Shown one piece after another: positions 8,701-17,983 of a stretch of 64,000 nucleotides of DNA. A program made the translations under genes and the position numbers. Under the pieces are notes generated by a model. The model made no database searches, was not told the DNA's origin, and was given only the letters and a program-made list of their open reading frames with translations. Numbering within the stretch: position 1 is the first letter of the stretch; every line of letters starts with the position of its first letter. Source of the stretch: Bacteroidales bacterium UBA5287. Its GTDB lineage: Bacteria > Bacteroidota > Bacteroidia > Bacteroidales > Dysgonomonadaceae. The stretch is taken from assembly GCA_002411345.1 (NCBI GenBank), contig DHSL01000017.1:16833-80832 (forward strand). The letters run 5' to 3'.

Positions 8701-9218
8701 GCGAAACACAATACAATGGTATTATGCTTGATGGTGTATTTGATGAAGATGTTCAAGCCCCTGCTAAAAACAAAAATGTACCAACACAATATCTTGTTAA
8801 GAACAATGACGGTTCCATTTATGAAAATAGCAGAGGAGAATATATGGTGAACTTAGGAGGTATGACCTATCAGGAAGCCGTAGATAATAACTTAATCAAT
8901 CCTATGTTAGCCGCTGCATATTATTGGGGTAATTTAGGTTGGGGAATGCCAGCAGAATTAGGTCTTCAAGACAATACCTGGTTTGCACTGAGAGAAGTAA
9001 GCGTTGGTTATCGTCTGCCTGAAAAAGTTTTAAATAAGTTAGGCATGAATTATTTACGCGTAGGTTTGACAGCTCGTAACTTAGGTTATATTGTAAATAA
9101 ATTGACTGACGGATTGAATCCTGCATCAATTTCTTCAAATAACCCATTACAACCTATAGACATTGGTGGAGTGCCCTTTGCTCGCACATATTCACTTAGT
9201 TTAACAGTACGTTTCTAA
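5781..9218 (+). CDS. susC: SusC/RagA-type TonB-dependent outer-membrane transporter
   Basis: The 1145-residue frame begins with a carboxypeptidase-regulatory-like domain (VTGTVTDDTG onward, about 10-95), a TonB-box-like segment EVVVTALG, a plug domain (LQGKVAGVNI, SITIRGAKS, PIFVIDGMII) and a 22-strand-type barrel ending in Phe (SLSLTVRF). Such proteins import oligosaccharides or peptides through a SusD lid. The signal peptide is broken: ATG at 5731 reads 17 codons and hits TGA at 5782, whereas one extra base in the A6-CC-T7 tract (5739-5753) would join it to this frame and give an ordinary SusC signal sequence. The ATG at 5781 used here leaves too short a signal. Either a sequencing error, a real frameshift or a slippage switch explains this. 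susD follows 19 bases on. The substrate is unknown; no glycosidase is adjacent. Confidence 0.9.
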   Translation: MSVCVLSISAQNITVTGTVTDDTGMSVIGTAVVVAGNTSYGTITDIDDKYTLNNVPSDASLSFSYVGMVTQTVPVNGQKTINVVLVTDTKVLQEVVVTALGITKQARSVGYATSKVSTEEIARTNAINPITALQGKVAGVNINAVGASGVTSSSSITIRGAKSIDKNNSPIFVIDGMIIQEPIRGALDGTDWGSQLKNLNPSDYESVTVLKGAAATALYGSRGANGAVVIVSKGGRFGKKGLGVEVSQSLETTDIYKSPIEFQDIYGAGSPSNGYEGDYLADGTLQRTSMSFGPKMDGSLVNQYLPNGEKTPFVPHPDNWKALYQSGLNSNTNVAINGGGENSSFRVSYSYTNNNGVFKRNNFKRNTISFKGLTDLNDVFSIEVGLNYAFSTAQNGANQGGWNWGGNLGMMSTYYTPRNMDMKAYESMYRDPVTHAVETDSPWGDLRGYLHSRDMNLSQRSENSLLSNLTLRAKIAPWLTASIKGNYNYYNWNLLNKVYGTGANYGPSGSGSYGRSGETSGSYNFLGMLQSTENKFKIGDEEFMFDAIVASELYGNTPSNSWSKSTSGGLDIPAIFAFSNSRNSIIPSYSYTQRNLQVFGLSGILNLSWRDQVYLELTGRNDWLSTLTYPSYMVAGMNNYTVFYPSANLSWVFTDTYELPAWFSFGKLRASISQVGMGTSAYNTTNGFGVFSQTNQLDSDRNGVLMAQPQIGTAWNRDVRPEIQQSIELGADLRFLDERIFLDFAYYKTNTRNQILKVPAVIESGAREQLINAGNIQNQGVEIQFEATPVKTKDIRWTVGSNFTLNRGKIINMHENVKEWQLFGAYDGGPEIWAYENGDFGVITSPYGSPYGAAIYRFANAEDANDPRNGKPVLTYWGNYGNPNSVPLYGYVTNIDKGINDRVVLGKVEPDFLLSVNTSFSYKDFDLYALIDGRVGGNFFSNTYKYASSRGTLKSSLYGRDQEHGGVARINYKGETQYNGIMLDGVFDEDVQAPAKNKNVPTQYLVKNNDGSIYENSRGEYMVNLGGMTYQEAVDNNLINPMLAAAYYWGNLGWGMPAELGLQDNTWFALREVSVGYRLPEKVLNKLGMNYLRVGLTARNLGYIVNKLTDGLNPASISSNNPLQPIDIGGVPFARTYSLSLTVRF

Positions 9219-9237
9219 CATTAAATCAATTATAATT

Positions 9238-11082
9238 ATGAATAAATTGAAATATATTATAGTAGGGGTTTTGTCGCTATTACTTCTTACCGGATGTTTA
9301 GAAGATTATCAAGAATTAAATACAAATCCAGAACTTCTTGAAACCACAAACCCTAAAAATGCCTTTACCGGTGCAACCCAGAATTTCAATAATAGAGAAA
9401 GGCATCATTTGACAAGTAAATTTTCAGGAGTTATGCAAATGATGCAATATCTTGTATCATCAGGAGGCGCATCTGAAGGAGTTTATGTAAACTCATCCAA
9501 GAATACTCGTCCATCGCCATACACTCCATATTACGAGCAATATTATGATCAAATAGGATTGCAATTACGTTACTTGGTAAATACTGTAATTCCATTAAAT
9601 CCAGAAAAGGACAGATATCAGAATGTAGCCGCTTTTGCGAATATATTAGAGACTTATCAAGCATGGTTAATATTTGATGTATATGGTGCCGCCCCTTATA
9701 CCGAAGCATTTCAGAATACAGAAGGTATAAGAAAACCCCGATATGATTTATATCAGGAAGATATTAATGGCAATCCATTATACAAGGTCTTTGATGAAAA
9801 GATAAAAGCAAATGTAGACTTATTGATTAATTCTACTGATAATCAATACAATCTTGGAAAGAACGATTATTTCTACGGCGGCGATGTTGCAAAGTGGATT
9901 AAATTTGGAAACACTTTACGTATTAAGATGGCTCAACGTTTAGAGAAAGCCGACAATAGTTTTTATAAAGCAGTTGTTGCAGAAGTATTAGCAAATTCAG
10001 GAGGTATTATTTCGAGCAATGATGAATCATGTGTTTATCATCATCCAAATGAGCATAATAATAATACTGATGATATGCAAGGCATTAATGTGAATTTTGT
10101 TGCATCGCGAGCATTAGTAAACTATTTAAAAGAATATGATGATCCACGTCTTCCATTATTGGTTCGTAGAAATGGTTTTGGCAAAGGTAACAACAATGCC
10201 ACTAATGATGCATGGGCAGATTCACTTGCAAAATACTATCCCAACTATTTAACTCAGTTTCCACAATGGACGGACCGTTATGTAGGTATGGCCGCTAATC
10301 CAGACAGTGCCGAAAGTGATTGGTCGACAGATTCTTATTATATCCTGGGATATAAGGATAGTAAAGGTGTGGATAAAACCATGTCTATTCGTCACAATAG
10401 CCAGATTGAGAGCCGTTACTTTGTAAAAAATAGTGGAAAAGTCAGCAATACGCTTGGTGTGCGTGATAAAGAAGATCAGGCTAAATACGATGTTTCTCAG
10501 GATGCCATCAGTCTTTTCACTCCACTTATCACATATCCAGAAGTATGTTTTATGATGGCTGAAATTGCTTTAAAAGATGGTTCAGCAAAAGGAGGAAAAG
10601 ATGCTTTGACCTGGTTTAGAACCGGTATCAGAGCTTCAATGGAGCAATATCAAACATGGGCTTCTAAAATGAAAGTTCCATCAGCGATGAATTCTTCCAG
10701 TGATAATTATCATCCCATTACTTCAGAAGCAATTGATGCATATTTGGCAAAGCCCGAATTTCAAACAGTTTCTTTAGAGAAAATCATTTCTCAACAATGG
10801 GTTAATTTGTTTATGCGACCCGAAGAGATGTGGGCTACTTGGAAACGCACAGGTCTTCCTGCATTTAAGAGTCAGCCAGTTCCAGCAGATGGAGTTGCAT
10901 ACTTTGAGGCAGTTAAAAGTGCCGGAGCTGATTTGGTTATTCCTCGAAGAGGAGTTTTATCAATTCCAAATACTGAAAACATTGATAATTACAATGATGC
11001 GATTACAAAATTGACATCTGACGCAGCTTACGGTTCTAAGAATGACAGAACAGAAGGAAGAATTTGGTGGGATAAGCCATAA
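9238..11082 (+). CDS. susD: SusD/RagB-like surface lipoprotein
   Basis: This 614-residue protein has a lipoprotein signal with lipobox LTGC (Cys20), followed by acidic residues (LED) of the kind that direct lipoproteins to the surface in Bacteroidetes. The motif ELNTNPEL near 26-33 and the helical body resemble the SusD-like_2 branch of the family. It should cap the adjacent SusC barrel and bind its substrate outside the cell. It begins 19 bases after susC and is closed by a terminator, so susC-susD is a two-gene unit. No hydrolase or regulator belongs to it here, so nutrient (sugar or peptide) cannot be told. Confidence 0.92.
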   Translation: MNKLKYIIVGVLSLLLLTGCLEDYQELNTNPELLETTNPKNAFTGATQNFNNRERHHLTSKFSGVMQMMQYLVSSGGASEGVYVNSSKNTRPSPYTPYYEQYYDQIGLQLRYLVNTVIPLNPEKDRYQNVAAFANILETYQAWLIFDVYGAAPYTEAFQNTEGIRKPRYDLYQEDINGNPLYKVFDEKIKANVDLLINSTDNQYNLGKNDYFYGGDVAKWIKFGNTLRIKMAQRLEKADNSFYKAVVAEVLANSGGIISSNDESCVYHHPNEHNNNTDDMQGINVNFVASRALVNYLKEYDDPRLPLLVRRNGFGKGNNNATNDAWADSLAKYYPNYLTQFPQWTDRYVGMAANPDSAESDWSTDSYYILGYKDSKGVDKTMSIRHNSQIESRYFVKNSGKVSNTLGVRDKEDQAKYDVSQDAISLFTPLITYPEVCFMMAEIALKDGSAKGGKDALTWFRTGIRASMEQYQTWASKMKVPSAMNSSSDNYHPITSEAIDAYLAKPEFQTVSLEKIISQQWVNLFMRPEEMWATWKRTGLPAFKSQPVPADGVAYFEAVKSAGADLVIPRRGVLSIPNTENIDNYNDAITKLTSDAAYGSKNDRTEGRIWWDKP

Positions 11083-11105
11083 TACTCCATAATAGCGCTT
11101 AAATT

Positions 11106-11147
11106 AAAGAGGGTGAAATTATTCATATGATTTCACCCTCTTTGTGT
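11106..11147 (+). terminator. Intrinsic terminator of susCD
   Basis: A 14-bp perfect stem (11106-11119 with 11130-11143) is followed by a T-rich tail. Confidence 0.85.
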
Positions 11148-11219
11148 TTAAGAAAGTTAATGATCACTATGTTGAATTCAAAATAATGTTGTATATTTAG
11201 CCCGCATTAAATTTATCTG

Positions 11220-11603
11220 ATGAAAAAAGAGAAATACCATATAGAATTTATGATGGGGAGTGCTTCCCAGTCGAGTCTTTGGACCATGATTTATGATATT
11301 GAAGGTTTGTCGGAATGGTTTGCTGACGAGGTTACTTTATATGAAAGGATCTATACTTTTTATTGGAATAGAGAGCAGAATTCGGCAGAAATACTAGATG
11401 TAAAACCACAATCAAGAATCCGTTTACGTTGGCTTGACGAAGAAGATGAGGATGTATATTTTGAGTTTCAGCTTCATAAGCTTGAGCTTACCGGTGATAT
11501 GACGCTTGAGATAACTGATTTTGCTGAACCCGGCGAGAAAAGTGACGCAATTTCATTATGGGAAACTCAAGTTGACGAGTTAAAAAGACACTTAGGAGTG
11601 TGA
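11220..11603 (+). CDS. START-like domain protein
   Basis: The 127-residue protein consists of one START/AHSA1-like fold of the type common in Bacteroidetes: an N-terminal strand (KYHIEFMMGSA), a helix with WFADEV, strands around IRLRWLDEE and a C-terminal helix ending LKRHLGV. Proteins of this superfamily bind hydrophobic ligands in a cavity; no ligand is known to me for this group. It is highly acidic, has no signal peptide and is predicted cytoplasmic. It appears monocistronic, with a terminator at 11688-11725. Confidence 0.75.
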   Translation: MKKEKYHIEFMMGSASQSSLWTMIYDIEGLSEWFADEVTLYERIYTFYWNREQNSAEILDVKPQSRIRLRWLDEEDEDVYFEFQLHKLELTGDMTLEITDFAEPGEKSDAISLWETQVDELKRHLGV

Positions 11604-11687
11604 TATTAAGTAGAGTCTGTGTAGAGTTAAGAAAGGAATGGCGTTGAAAAGATGCTTTGTTGTTTTATAATCATAACAATATTATTG

Positions 11688-11726
11688 AGCCGGATAATGA
11701 TTTTTTAGTCTATCCGGTTTTTTGTT
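11688..11726 (+). terminator. Intrinsic terminator
   Basis: A stem of CCGGATA/TATCCGG plus two flanking pairs (11688-11719) leads into a T run. It closes the START-like gene. Confidence 0.7.
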
Positions 11727-11772
11727 TTAATTCTTTATCCATCAAAAAAGACATTTGTGTATTTGATTTTAT

Positions 11773-11780
11773 TATCTTTG
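11773..11780 (+). promoter_or_regulatory. -7 element of the lptF/G-ribBA unit
   Basis: TATCTTTG lies 34 bases before the ATG at 11815. TTTG copies upstream (11754, 11762) are closer than the usual 20-base spacing. Confidence 0.5.
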
Positions 11781-11814
11781 CGTACAAAATTGAGAAGGCC
11801 CAATGCTATAAAAA

Positions 11815-13755
11815 ATGAGAGTCAATTTTAGTATAAAAAGTTTATATAATTATCTCCTTAAAAACTTTATTCCTGTTTTTATAATGACGTTTGTCATATG
11901 CCTTTTTTTGGTAATGATGCAATTCGTCTGGAAATATATAGCAGATATGGTTGGAAAAGGATTAGATATTGACGTCCTTGGAGAATTGTTTTTTTATGCA
12001 GCGCTGAATTTTATTCCTTTAGCATTACCACTTTCTATTTTGTTGGCATCGTTGATGACGTTTGGCAATATGGGTGAAAACCTTGAGTTGTTATCGATTA
12101 AAGCGGCGGGTATATCATTGATTAAGTTGATGAAGCCTTTAATTGTATTGATTGGGCTGATCAGCGTTGGTGCATTCTTTTTCCAGAATAATGCCATGCC
12201 AACAATACAAACTAAATTTTACACCCTATTATACTCAGTTAGAACCGCATCACCTGAGCTTGAAATTCCAGAAGGAACTTTTTATAAAGAGCTTAACGGT
12301 TACAATTTGTATGTAGACAAGAAGAATCGTGAAACAGGCATGATGTACGATGTGTTTATTTACGATGTAACAAAAGGCAATATTAATGACATGGGTGTTA
12401 TTGTTTGTGATTCAGCTGAAATGATGTCGTCAGCTGATAAGATGTCTATTATCTTTAATGTTTATAGCGGGCAACAATTTCAGAATTTTCAACAAGGAGG
12501 AGGGATAAATCAGAATAAAGGGAAATTTATGCCTTATGCTCGTGAAATGTTCAAACAAAAGCAGCTTGTTATTCCCTTTAATGCTAATTTTAATAAATGG
12601 GATGAATCTGTAATTCAAGAAAACACATCCAGTGGGTATGTGTCTAAGAATGTAAATGAGTTGTCGTTTTCTATTGATTCAATGAAACGTGTTGTGGATA
12701 GTGTTAACCTGATTGATAGGAAGAATATGTTAGATTATTCCTATTTATCGTTCAGGAATAATTATCCTGAAAAGGGGTATGACAGCATAATTGTTGAGGC
12801 TCAGACTGTTGAGGTCCCATCTTCAGATACGATTTTTGATTCACAAGAGCTTAATGTGAAGCTTACTATTTTACAAAATGCAATTGTAAAAGCAGAGAAT
12901 AATAGTAATGACTATCTATTTCGTTCGTTATCGAAAGTCAGCACTCAGAAAGCGATTAACAGATATTGGATTGAGTTACACAGGAAATTTACTTTATCAT
13001 TTGCATGCGTTATCTTTTTCTTTATTGGAGCACCATTGGGCTCCATTGTTAGAAAAGGGGGATTAGGTTTACCCATTGTTATTTCTGTGATCTTGTTTAT
13101 TATTTATTATATCCTTGATAATGTAGGTTATAAGATGGCTCGTGATGGAGTGTGGATTCATTGGTTTGGTTCCTGGTTCAGTTCTATGATATTGTTGCCA
13201 CTAGGGATATTTTTAACGTACAAGGCTATGAATGATGCACCTATCATGAACGGAGACACCTATATAGCTTTCTTCAAGAAATTGTTTCTTGTAAGGGATA
13301 AGCGTAATTATCCTCAGAAAGAAGTGGTTATTGAAGAGCCAAATGCAGAAGCGATAATTAAGAATATCGATAAATTGTCTGATCAGGTGGACGAACATCT
13401 TCAGATATATAGTAAACTAGGTTACAGAGCCTATTGGATGGATAATGTTTACGATACAAAACTATTTGCAATCAAAAACAGTTTAGAGAATATGCTTAAT
13501 GAGTTATCCAATTCCCGTAAGCGTTATATTTTGGAAAAAGCAGAAGAATATCCTATACTTATTTCTCACATGAGAATATTCAAGACAGGATCGATTGGTT
13601 CAACCATTTGCATGTATGTTTTCCCGATTGGAATTATAATAAAGCTTTTCTCACGTATATATGAGAACAGGATCAGAAAAGATATAATAGATATTAGGCG
13701 ATTGAACGCTGAAATGAAGGAATTAATACAAAATATAGATACAAAAGCAAATTAA
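11815..13755 (+). CDS. LptF/LptG family permease (lipopolysaccharide export)
   Basis: The 646-residue membrane protein belongs to the YjgP/YjgQ (LptF/LptG) family. N-terminal membrane segments lie at about 14-36, 52-78 and 98-120, a large periplasmic region runs from 130 to 385, and further membrane segments are at about 390-410, 416-437 and 445-465. In E. coli LptF and LptG form the inner-membrane channel of the LptB2FG transporter that extracts LPS. The protein is longer than the 360-residue E. coli forms because of a cytoplasmic C-terminal extension (about 470-646) with a late hydrophobic stretch, which is usual in Bacteroidales. Only one such gene is seen here. ribBA follows 12 bases on, so they are probably cotranscribed. 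Confidence 0.88.
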   Translation: MRVNFSIKSLYNYLLKNFIPVFIMTFVICLFLVMMQFVWKYIADMVGKGLDIDVLGELFFYAALNFIPLALPLSILLASLMTFGNMGENLELLSIKAAGISLIKLMKPLIVLIGLISVGAFFFQNNAMPTIQTKFYTLLYSVRTASPELEIPEGTFYKELNGYNLYVDKKNRETGMMYDVFIYDVTKGNINDMGVIVCDSAEMMSSADKMSIIFNVYSGQQFQNFQQGGGINQNKGKFMPYAREMFKQKQLVIPFNANFNKWDESVIQENTSSGYVSKNVNELSFSIDSMKRVVDSVNLIDRKNMLDYSYLSFRNNYPEKGYDSIIVEAQTVEVPSSDTIFDSQELNVKLTILQNAIVKAENNSNDYLFRSLSKVSTQKAINRYWIELHRKFTLSFACVIFFFIGAPLGSIVRKGGLGLPIVISVILFIIYYILDNVGYKMARDGVWIHWFGSWFSSMILLPLGIFLTYKAMNDAPIMNGDTYIAFFKKLFLVRDKRNYPQKEVVIEEPNAEAIIKNIDKLSDQVDEHLQIYSKLGYRAYWMDNVYDTKLFAIKNSLENMLNELSNSRKRYILEKAEEYPILISHMRIFKTGSIGSTICMYVFPIGIIIKLFSRIYENRIRKDIIDIRRLNAEMKELIQNIDTKAN

Positions 13756-13767
13756 TAAAAATAAGAT

Positions 13768-14985
13768 ATGCAAGACTACAAATTGAACATGATTGAAGAA
13801 GCCCTTGAGGAAATAAAAAAAGGTAATTTTGTAATCGTGGTTGATGATGCCGACAGAGAAAATGAAGGAGATCTAATAGCTGCAGCAGAAACGATTACTC
13901 CCGAGGGAATTAATTTTCTGGAAACGCATGCTCGTGGATTGATTTGTGCCCCCATTACAAAAGAGAGAGCCGAAGAGCTTGACTTGCCAATGATGGTTTC
14001 AAATAATACTTCTATCCATGCGACGCCATTTACAGTGTCCATTGATCTTTTGGCCAATGGTTGTACTACTGGTATTTCTGCATATGACAGAGCTCAAACA
14101 GTAAAAGCTCTTGCAAATAAAGACACAAAGCCAGAAGAGTTTGGTCGACCGGGACATATCTTTCCATTGCGTGCTCAAACCAAAGGAGTACTTCGTCGCG
14201 CCGGTCACACCGAAGCAACAATAGACCTTGCCAGGCTTGCCGGGCTATATCCTGCTGGTGTATTAGCAGAAATAAAAAATGAAGATGGGTCAATGGCTCG
14301 CATGCCAAAGCTTATGGAAATGGCTAAGCAGTTTGACCTGAAAATAATATCAGTAGCCGATTTGATAAAGTATCGATTACAGACTGAATCGTTAGTAGAA
14401 AGAGGCGAAGAAGTTCATTTACCAACACAGTATGGTGATTTTATGATGATTCCTTTTTTGCAGAAAGCAACAAAGAAAGTCCATGTTGCGCTAATTAAAG
14501 GAAAGTGGGAACAAGGCGAACCTATTCTGGTACGTGTTCATTCTTCATGTGTTACCGGCGATATCTTTGGATCATATAGATGCGAGTGTGGCGAACAGCT
14601 TCACAAATCAATGGAGATGATTGAAAAAGAAGGCAAAGGAGTAGTTGTTTATTTGAATCAAGAAGGTCGCGGTATTGGATTAATGGCAAAAGCCGAAGCA
14701 TATAAACTTCAAGAAGAAGGACTCGATACTGTTGATGCAAATCTTCATTTAGGATATAAGGCAGACGAGCGAGATTATGGCGTTGGCGCTCAAATTCTAC
14801 GTAATTTGGGAGTCACAAAAATGCGTTTAATGACCAATAATCCAAAAAAGCGTATTGGACTTGAGTCGTTTGGCCTTGAAGTTGCAGAGAATGTATCTAT
14901 TGAAATAGTTCCTAATAAGTACAACTTGTTTTACATGAAAACCAAGAAAGATAGAATGGGGCACTTATTGAAAAATATCAAGTAA
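13768..14985 (+). CDS. ribBA: Bifunctional DHBP synthase / GTP cyclohydrolase II (riboflavin synthesis)
   Basis: The 405-residue protein joins RibB (1-205), which makes dihydroxybutanone phosphate from ribulose 5-phosphate, to RibA (206-405), which opens GTP. The RibB acidic motif DDADRENEGDLI sits at 25-36 and the HATPFTVSID region near 77. RibA shows the zinc-binding CVTGDIFGSYRCECG cluster near 257 and the conserved GRGIGL segment. Both halves appear intact. It lies 12 bases after the LptF/G gene. No riboswitch of the FMN type is seen in front. Confidence 0.97.
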   Translation: MQDYKLNMIEEALEEIKKGNFVIVVDDADRENEGDLIAAAETITPEGINFLETHARGLICAPITKERAEELDLPMMVSNNTSIHATPFTVSIDLLANGCTTGISAYDRAQTVKALANKDTKPEEFGRPGHIFPLRAQTKGVLRRAGHTEATIDLARLAGLYPAGVLAEIKNEDGSMARMPKLMEMAKQFDLKIISVADLIKYRLQTESLVERGEEVHLPTQYGDFMMIPFLQKATKKVHVALIKGKWEQGEPILVRVHSSCVTGDIFGSYRCECGEQLHKSMEMIEKEGKGVVVYLNQEGRGIGLMAKAEAYKLQEEGLDTVDANLHLGYKADERDYGVGAQILRNLGVTKMRLMTNNPKKRIGLESFGLEVAENVSIEIVPNKYNLFYMKTKKDRMGHLLKNIK

Positions 14986-15017
14986 GTAGTCTTTAATTTT
15001 ATAAGATTATATTGATA

Positions 15018-16532
15018 ATGGAGCTTTTGTTTTTTCTTGTTGGGTTAGCAGTAGGAGGATGTTTTGCTTGGGTGATTGTTTTACTCAATGCTAAATCAAA
15101 AACCGTTTCAAGAAAAGAATTTGATATCCTTCTTGTAAAGAATAATGAGCTCTCTAATGATTTAATCATACACAAAGAAAAAGTTTCATCTTTTCAAGAA
15201 GATAAGATTGAGTATCAGTCAGAATTAGCTATTTTTCAGGAACGAATTGAGCATTTGCAAGAATACATTCAAGGCTTGGAAAGGAGTAATTCTGCTGCTA
15301 CTGCCAATTTGAATGCTGCAAATGAGTCTATTAAGACCTATTTGGGAGATATTGCTCAATTAAAACTCGAGTTAAAAACAGCAGCAGACGAATTCAATGA
15401 AGTCAACAAGCAGTTGGCGACCTATTCAGCTGAAAACAAATCATTACAAGACAAGTTAGACCTTCAAAAGGTAGAGATGGCTGAACTTCACAAGCGTTTT
15501 AATTTAGAGTTTGAGAACATTGCGTCCAAGATATTAGATGAAAAAAGTAGTAAGTTTACTAAGTTAAACAAAGAAAACTTAGATGTAATACTGAAACCAT
15601 TAGGAGAAAATATCGATTCCTTTAAGAAGAAAGTAGAAGAAGTATATATAAACGAGTCAAAAGAGCGTTTTTCGTTAGGACAGGAAGTCAAGAATTTACG
15701 TGAATTGAATGACAGATTGAGTGAAGAAGCCAATAATCTGACTAAAGCCCTCAAGGGCAATTCCAAGACCCAAGGCGACTGGGGTCAATTGATATTAGAG
15801 AATATATTAGAGAAATCCGGATTAACAAAAGGAAGAGAATACTTTGTCCAAGAGTATTTAAAGGATGTAGATGGTAACTATTACATCAACGAGAACGGTT
15901 CAAAGATGCAACCCGACGTGATTATCTCCTATCCTGATGAAAGGAAAGTTATTATTGATTCCAAAGTGTCGCTTACCGCCTATACGAATTATGTATCGTC
16001 TGAAGATGTTGCGGATCAGAAAAAGCATATTCAGGATCACCTTCGTTCCGTTCGCAAGCATATTGATGAGTTAAGTCATAAAGACTATCAAAATTATGCT
16101 ACAACACTTGATTTTGTAATGATGTTCATACCAAATGAACCAGCATATTTATTAGCATTGCAATACGATGCAGATATTTGGCAATACGCATACGACAAGA
16201 AAATATTATTGATAAGTCCTACAAATCTGATTGCAGCTTTAAAAATGATTATGGATTTGTGGAAGCGAGAATATCAAAATCGCAATGCGTTAGAAATAGC
16301 CGAAAGAGGTGCTGCTTTGTACGATAAATTTGTTAATTTTGTAGAATCACTTACAGATATTAAGACGAATCTAGATAAAGCAGGAGAAAGCTATAATAGA
16401 GCATATAATCAACTAGCTGAAGGAAAAGGTAATTTAATCAGGCGAGTAGAGAAGTTGAAAGAATTGGGAGTAAAAGCTAAGAAATCGATACCCAATTCCC
16501 TGTTAGAAAATGCGAATGAAATTGAATCCTAA
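15018..16532 (+). CDS. rmuC: DNA recombination protein RmuC
   Basis: The protein (504 residues from ATG 15018; a TTG six bases earlier is possible) has one N-terminal membrane anchor (residues 1-22), a coiled coil to about residue 170, and the RmuC nuclease-like core with QGDWGQLILENILEKSGL, PDVIISYPDE and VIIDSKVS. RmuC limits inverted-repeat recombination and has been linked to defence against incoming DNA; its fold relates to restriction-type nucleases. Length and motifs are normal. It stands 32 bases after ribBA and could be read through from it. Confidence 0.93.
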   Translation: MELLFFLVGLAVGGCFAWVIVLLNAKSKTVSRKEFDILLVKNNELSNDLIIHKEKVSSFQEDKIEYQSELAIFQERIEHLQEYIQGLERSNSAATANLNAANESIKTYLGDIAQLKLELKTAADEFNEVNKQLATYSAENKSLQDKLDLQKVEMAELHKRFNLEFENIASKILDEKSSKFTKLNKENLDVILKPLGENIDSFKKKVEEVYINESKERFSLGQEVKNLRELNDRLSEEANNLTKALKGNSKTQGDWGQLILENILEKSGLTKGREYFVQEYLKDVDGNYYINENGSKMQPDVIISYPDERKVIIDSKVSLTAYTNYVSSEDVADQKKHIQDHLRSVRKHIDELSHKDYQNYATTLDFVMMFIPNEPAYLLALQYDADIWQYAYDKKILLISPTNLIAALKMIMDLWKREYQNRNALEIAERGAALYDKFVNFVESLTDIKTNLDKAGESYNRAYNQLAEGKGNLIRRVEKLKELGVKAKKSIPNSLLENANEIES

Positions 16533-16619
16533 GAAGTAACTATATTCAAATGCTATTCGTATTAAGCTGTAATATATAAGCAAGTTTACGAAAGATATAC
16601 AAATATAAAACAAAAGAAT

Positions 16620-17810
16620 ATGTACGGGAAAATGCAAAAACATCTTCAAGATGAGTTAGCCGAAATAAAAGAAGCCGGCCTTTATAAAAATGAACGGATT
16701 ATTGTGACCCCTCAAAGGACCGAAGTAAAGGTAGAGACCGGTCAGGAAGTTCTGAATTTTTGTGCAAATAACTATTTAGGTTTGTCAAACAATAAAGATC
16801 TTATTGACGCGGCAAAAAAGACACTTGATGAACGCGGTTATGGAATGTCGTCAGTTCGATTTATATGTGGAACTCAAGATATTCACAAGCATTTGGAAGC
16901 CGCCATCAGTAGTTTTTTCAAGACAGAAGACACCATATTGTATGCCTCATGTTTTGATGCAAACGGAGGTCTTTTTGAGCCATTGTTGACTGCCGATGAT
17001 GCAATTATTTCCGATTCGTTGAATCATGCGTCTATCATTGATGGAGTTCGTTTATGCAAGGCAAAACGCTATCGTTATGCCAATGCAGACATGGCCGATT
17101 TAGAAGAGAAATTAAAAGAAGCCCAAGAACAAAGATTCAGATTAATTGCCACCGACGGAGTATTCTCGATGGATGGAAATGTTGCCCCATTAGACAAGAT
17201 AATGGAGTTAGCCGAGAAATATGATGCAATGGTGATGGTAGATGAAAGTCACTCTGCCGGTGTAGTAGGTAAGACCGGTCACGGTGTCAGCGAGCAATAT
17301 AATTGCATGGGCAAAGTAGATATTATCACCGGAACATTAGGCAAAGCCTTTGGTGGAGCCATTGGTGGATTTACCACAGGGCATAAGGAAATAATTGACA
17401 TGTTGCGTCAGCGTTCACGTCCCTATTTGTTTTCAAACTCAATACCTCCGATGGTTGCCGCAGCTGGAATCAAAGCATTTAGTCTATTAGAAGAGTCCAA
17501 TGTTTTGCAAGACAAGCTTCATGATAATGTAGAGTATTTTGTGAGCAAAATGCAAGAAGCAAAATTTGATATTAAGCCAACCCAATCAGCAATTTGTGCT
17601 GTAATGTTGTACGATGCAAAGTTATCTCAACAGTTTGCTGCCGAGTTGTTAGAAGAAGGAATTTACGTAACCGGTTTTTATTATCCAGTAGTTCCTAAAG
17701 GAGAAGCTCGCATTCGTGTTCAGTTATCCGCAGGTCAAGAACGAGCCCATTTAGATAAAGCAATTGCCGCATTTATTAAGATCGGCAAGAAATTAAATGT
17801 GATAGAATAA
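16620..17810 (+). CDS. kbl: Glycine C-acetyltransferase (2-amino-3-ketobutyrate CoA ligase)
   Basis: This 396-residue PLP enzyme of the alpha-oxoamine synthase family cleaves 2-amino-3-ketobutyrate with CoA to glycine and acetyl-CoA. It shows NYLGLSNN, the DSLNHASIIDG motif, the aspartate segment VDESHSAG, and the PLP lysine Lys242 in GTLGKAFGG. The family includes KBL, serine palmitoyltransferase, ALA synthase and BioF; the MYGKMQKHL start, the length and tdh as next gene point to Kbl. tdh starts 173 bases downstream. Confidence 0.95.
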   Translation: MYGKMQKHLQDELAEIKEAGLYKNERIIVTPQRTEVKVETGQEVLNFCANNYLGLSNNKDLIDAAKKTLDERGYGMSSVRFICGTQDIHKHLEAAISSFFKTEDTILYASCFDANGGLFEPLLTADDAIISDSLNHASIIDGVRLCKAKRYRYANADMADLEEKLKEAQEQRFRLIATDGVFSMDGNVAPLDKIMELAEKYDAMVMVDESHSAGVVGKTGHGVSEQYNCMGKVDIITGTLGKAFGGAIGGFTTGHKEIIDMLRQRSRPYLFSNSIPPMVAAAGIKAFSLLEESNVLQDKLHDNVEYFVSKMQEAKFDIKPTQSAICAVMLYDAKLSQQFAAELLEEGIYVTGFYYPVVPKGEARIRVQLSAGQERAHLDKAIAAFIKIGKKLNVIE

Positions 17811-17983
17811 TCATTTGTATAAAAAGAAGGGGGAAGAGTAATGAGTTTTAATTGGAGTAGTTCATGTTCGCATATTATGAGTTGAACCCTGAAAAGTCCA
17901 ATGATGAGTAGTTTGAAATGAAGTAATTCATGTGCATAAACGCATTATTTCTAAGATTATAATTAAGATTATCTAGACGAAAT

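Noticed and set aside
17811..17983. Imperfect repeated GTA(G/A)TTCATG words between kbl and tdh
   Set aside because: Only two loosely similar copies; no regular spacing or symmetry, so chance is sufficient.
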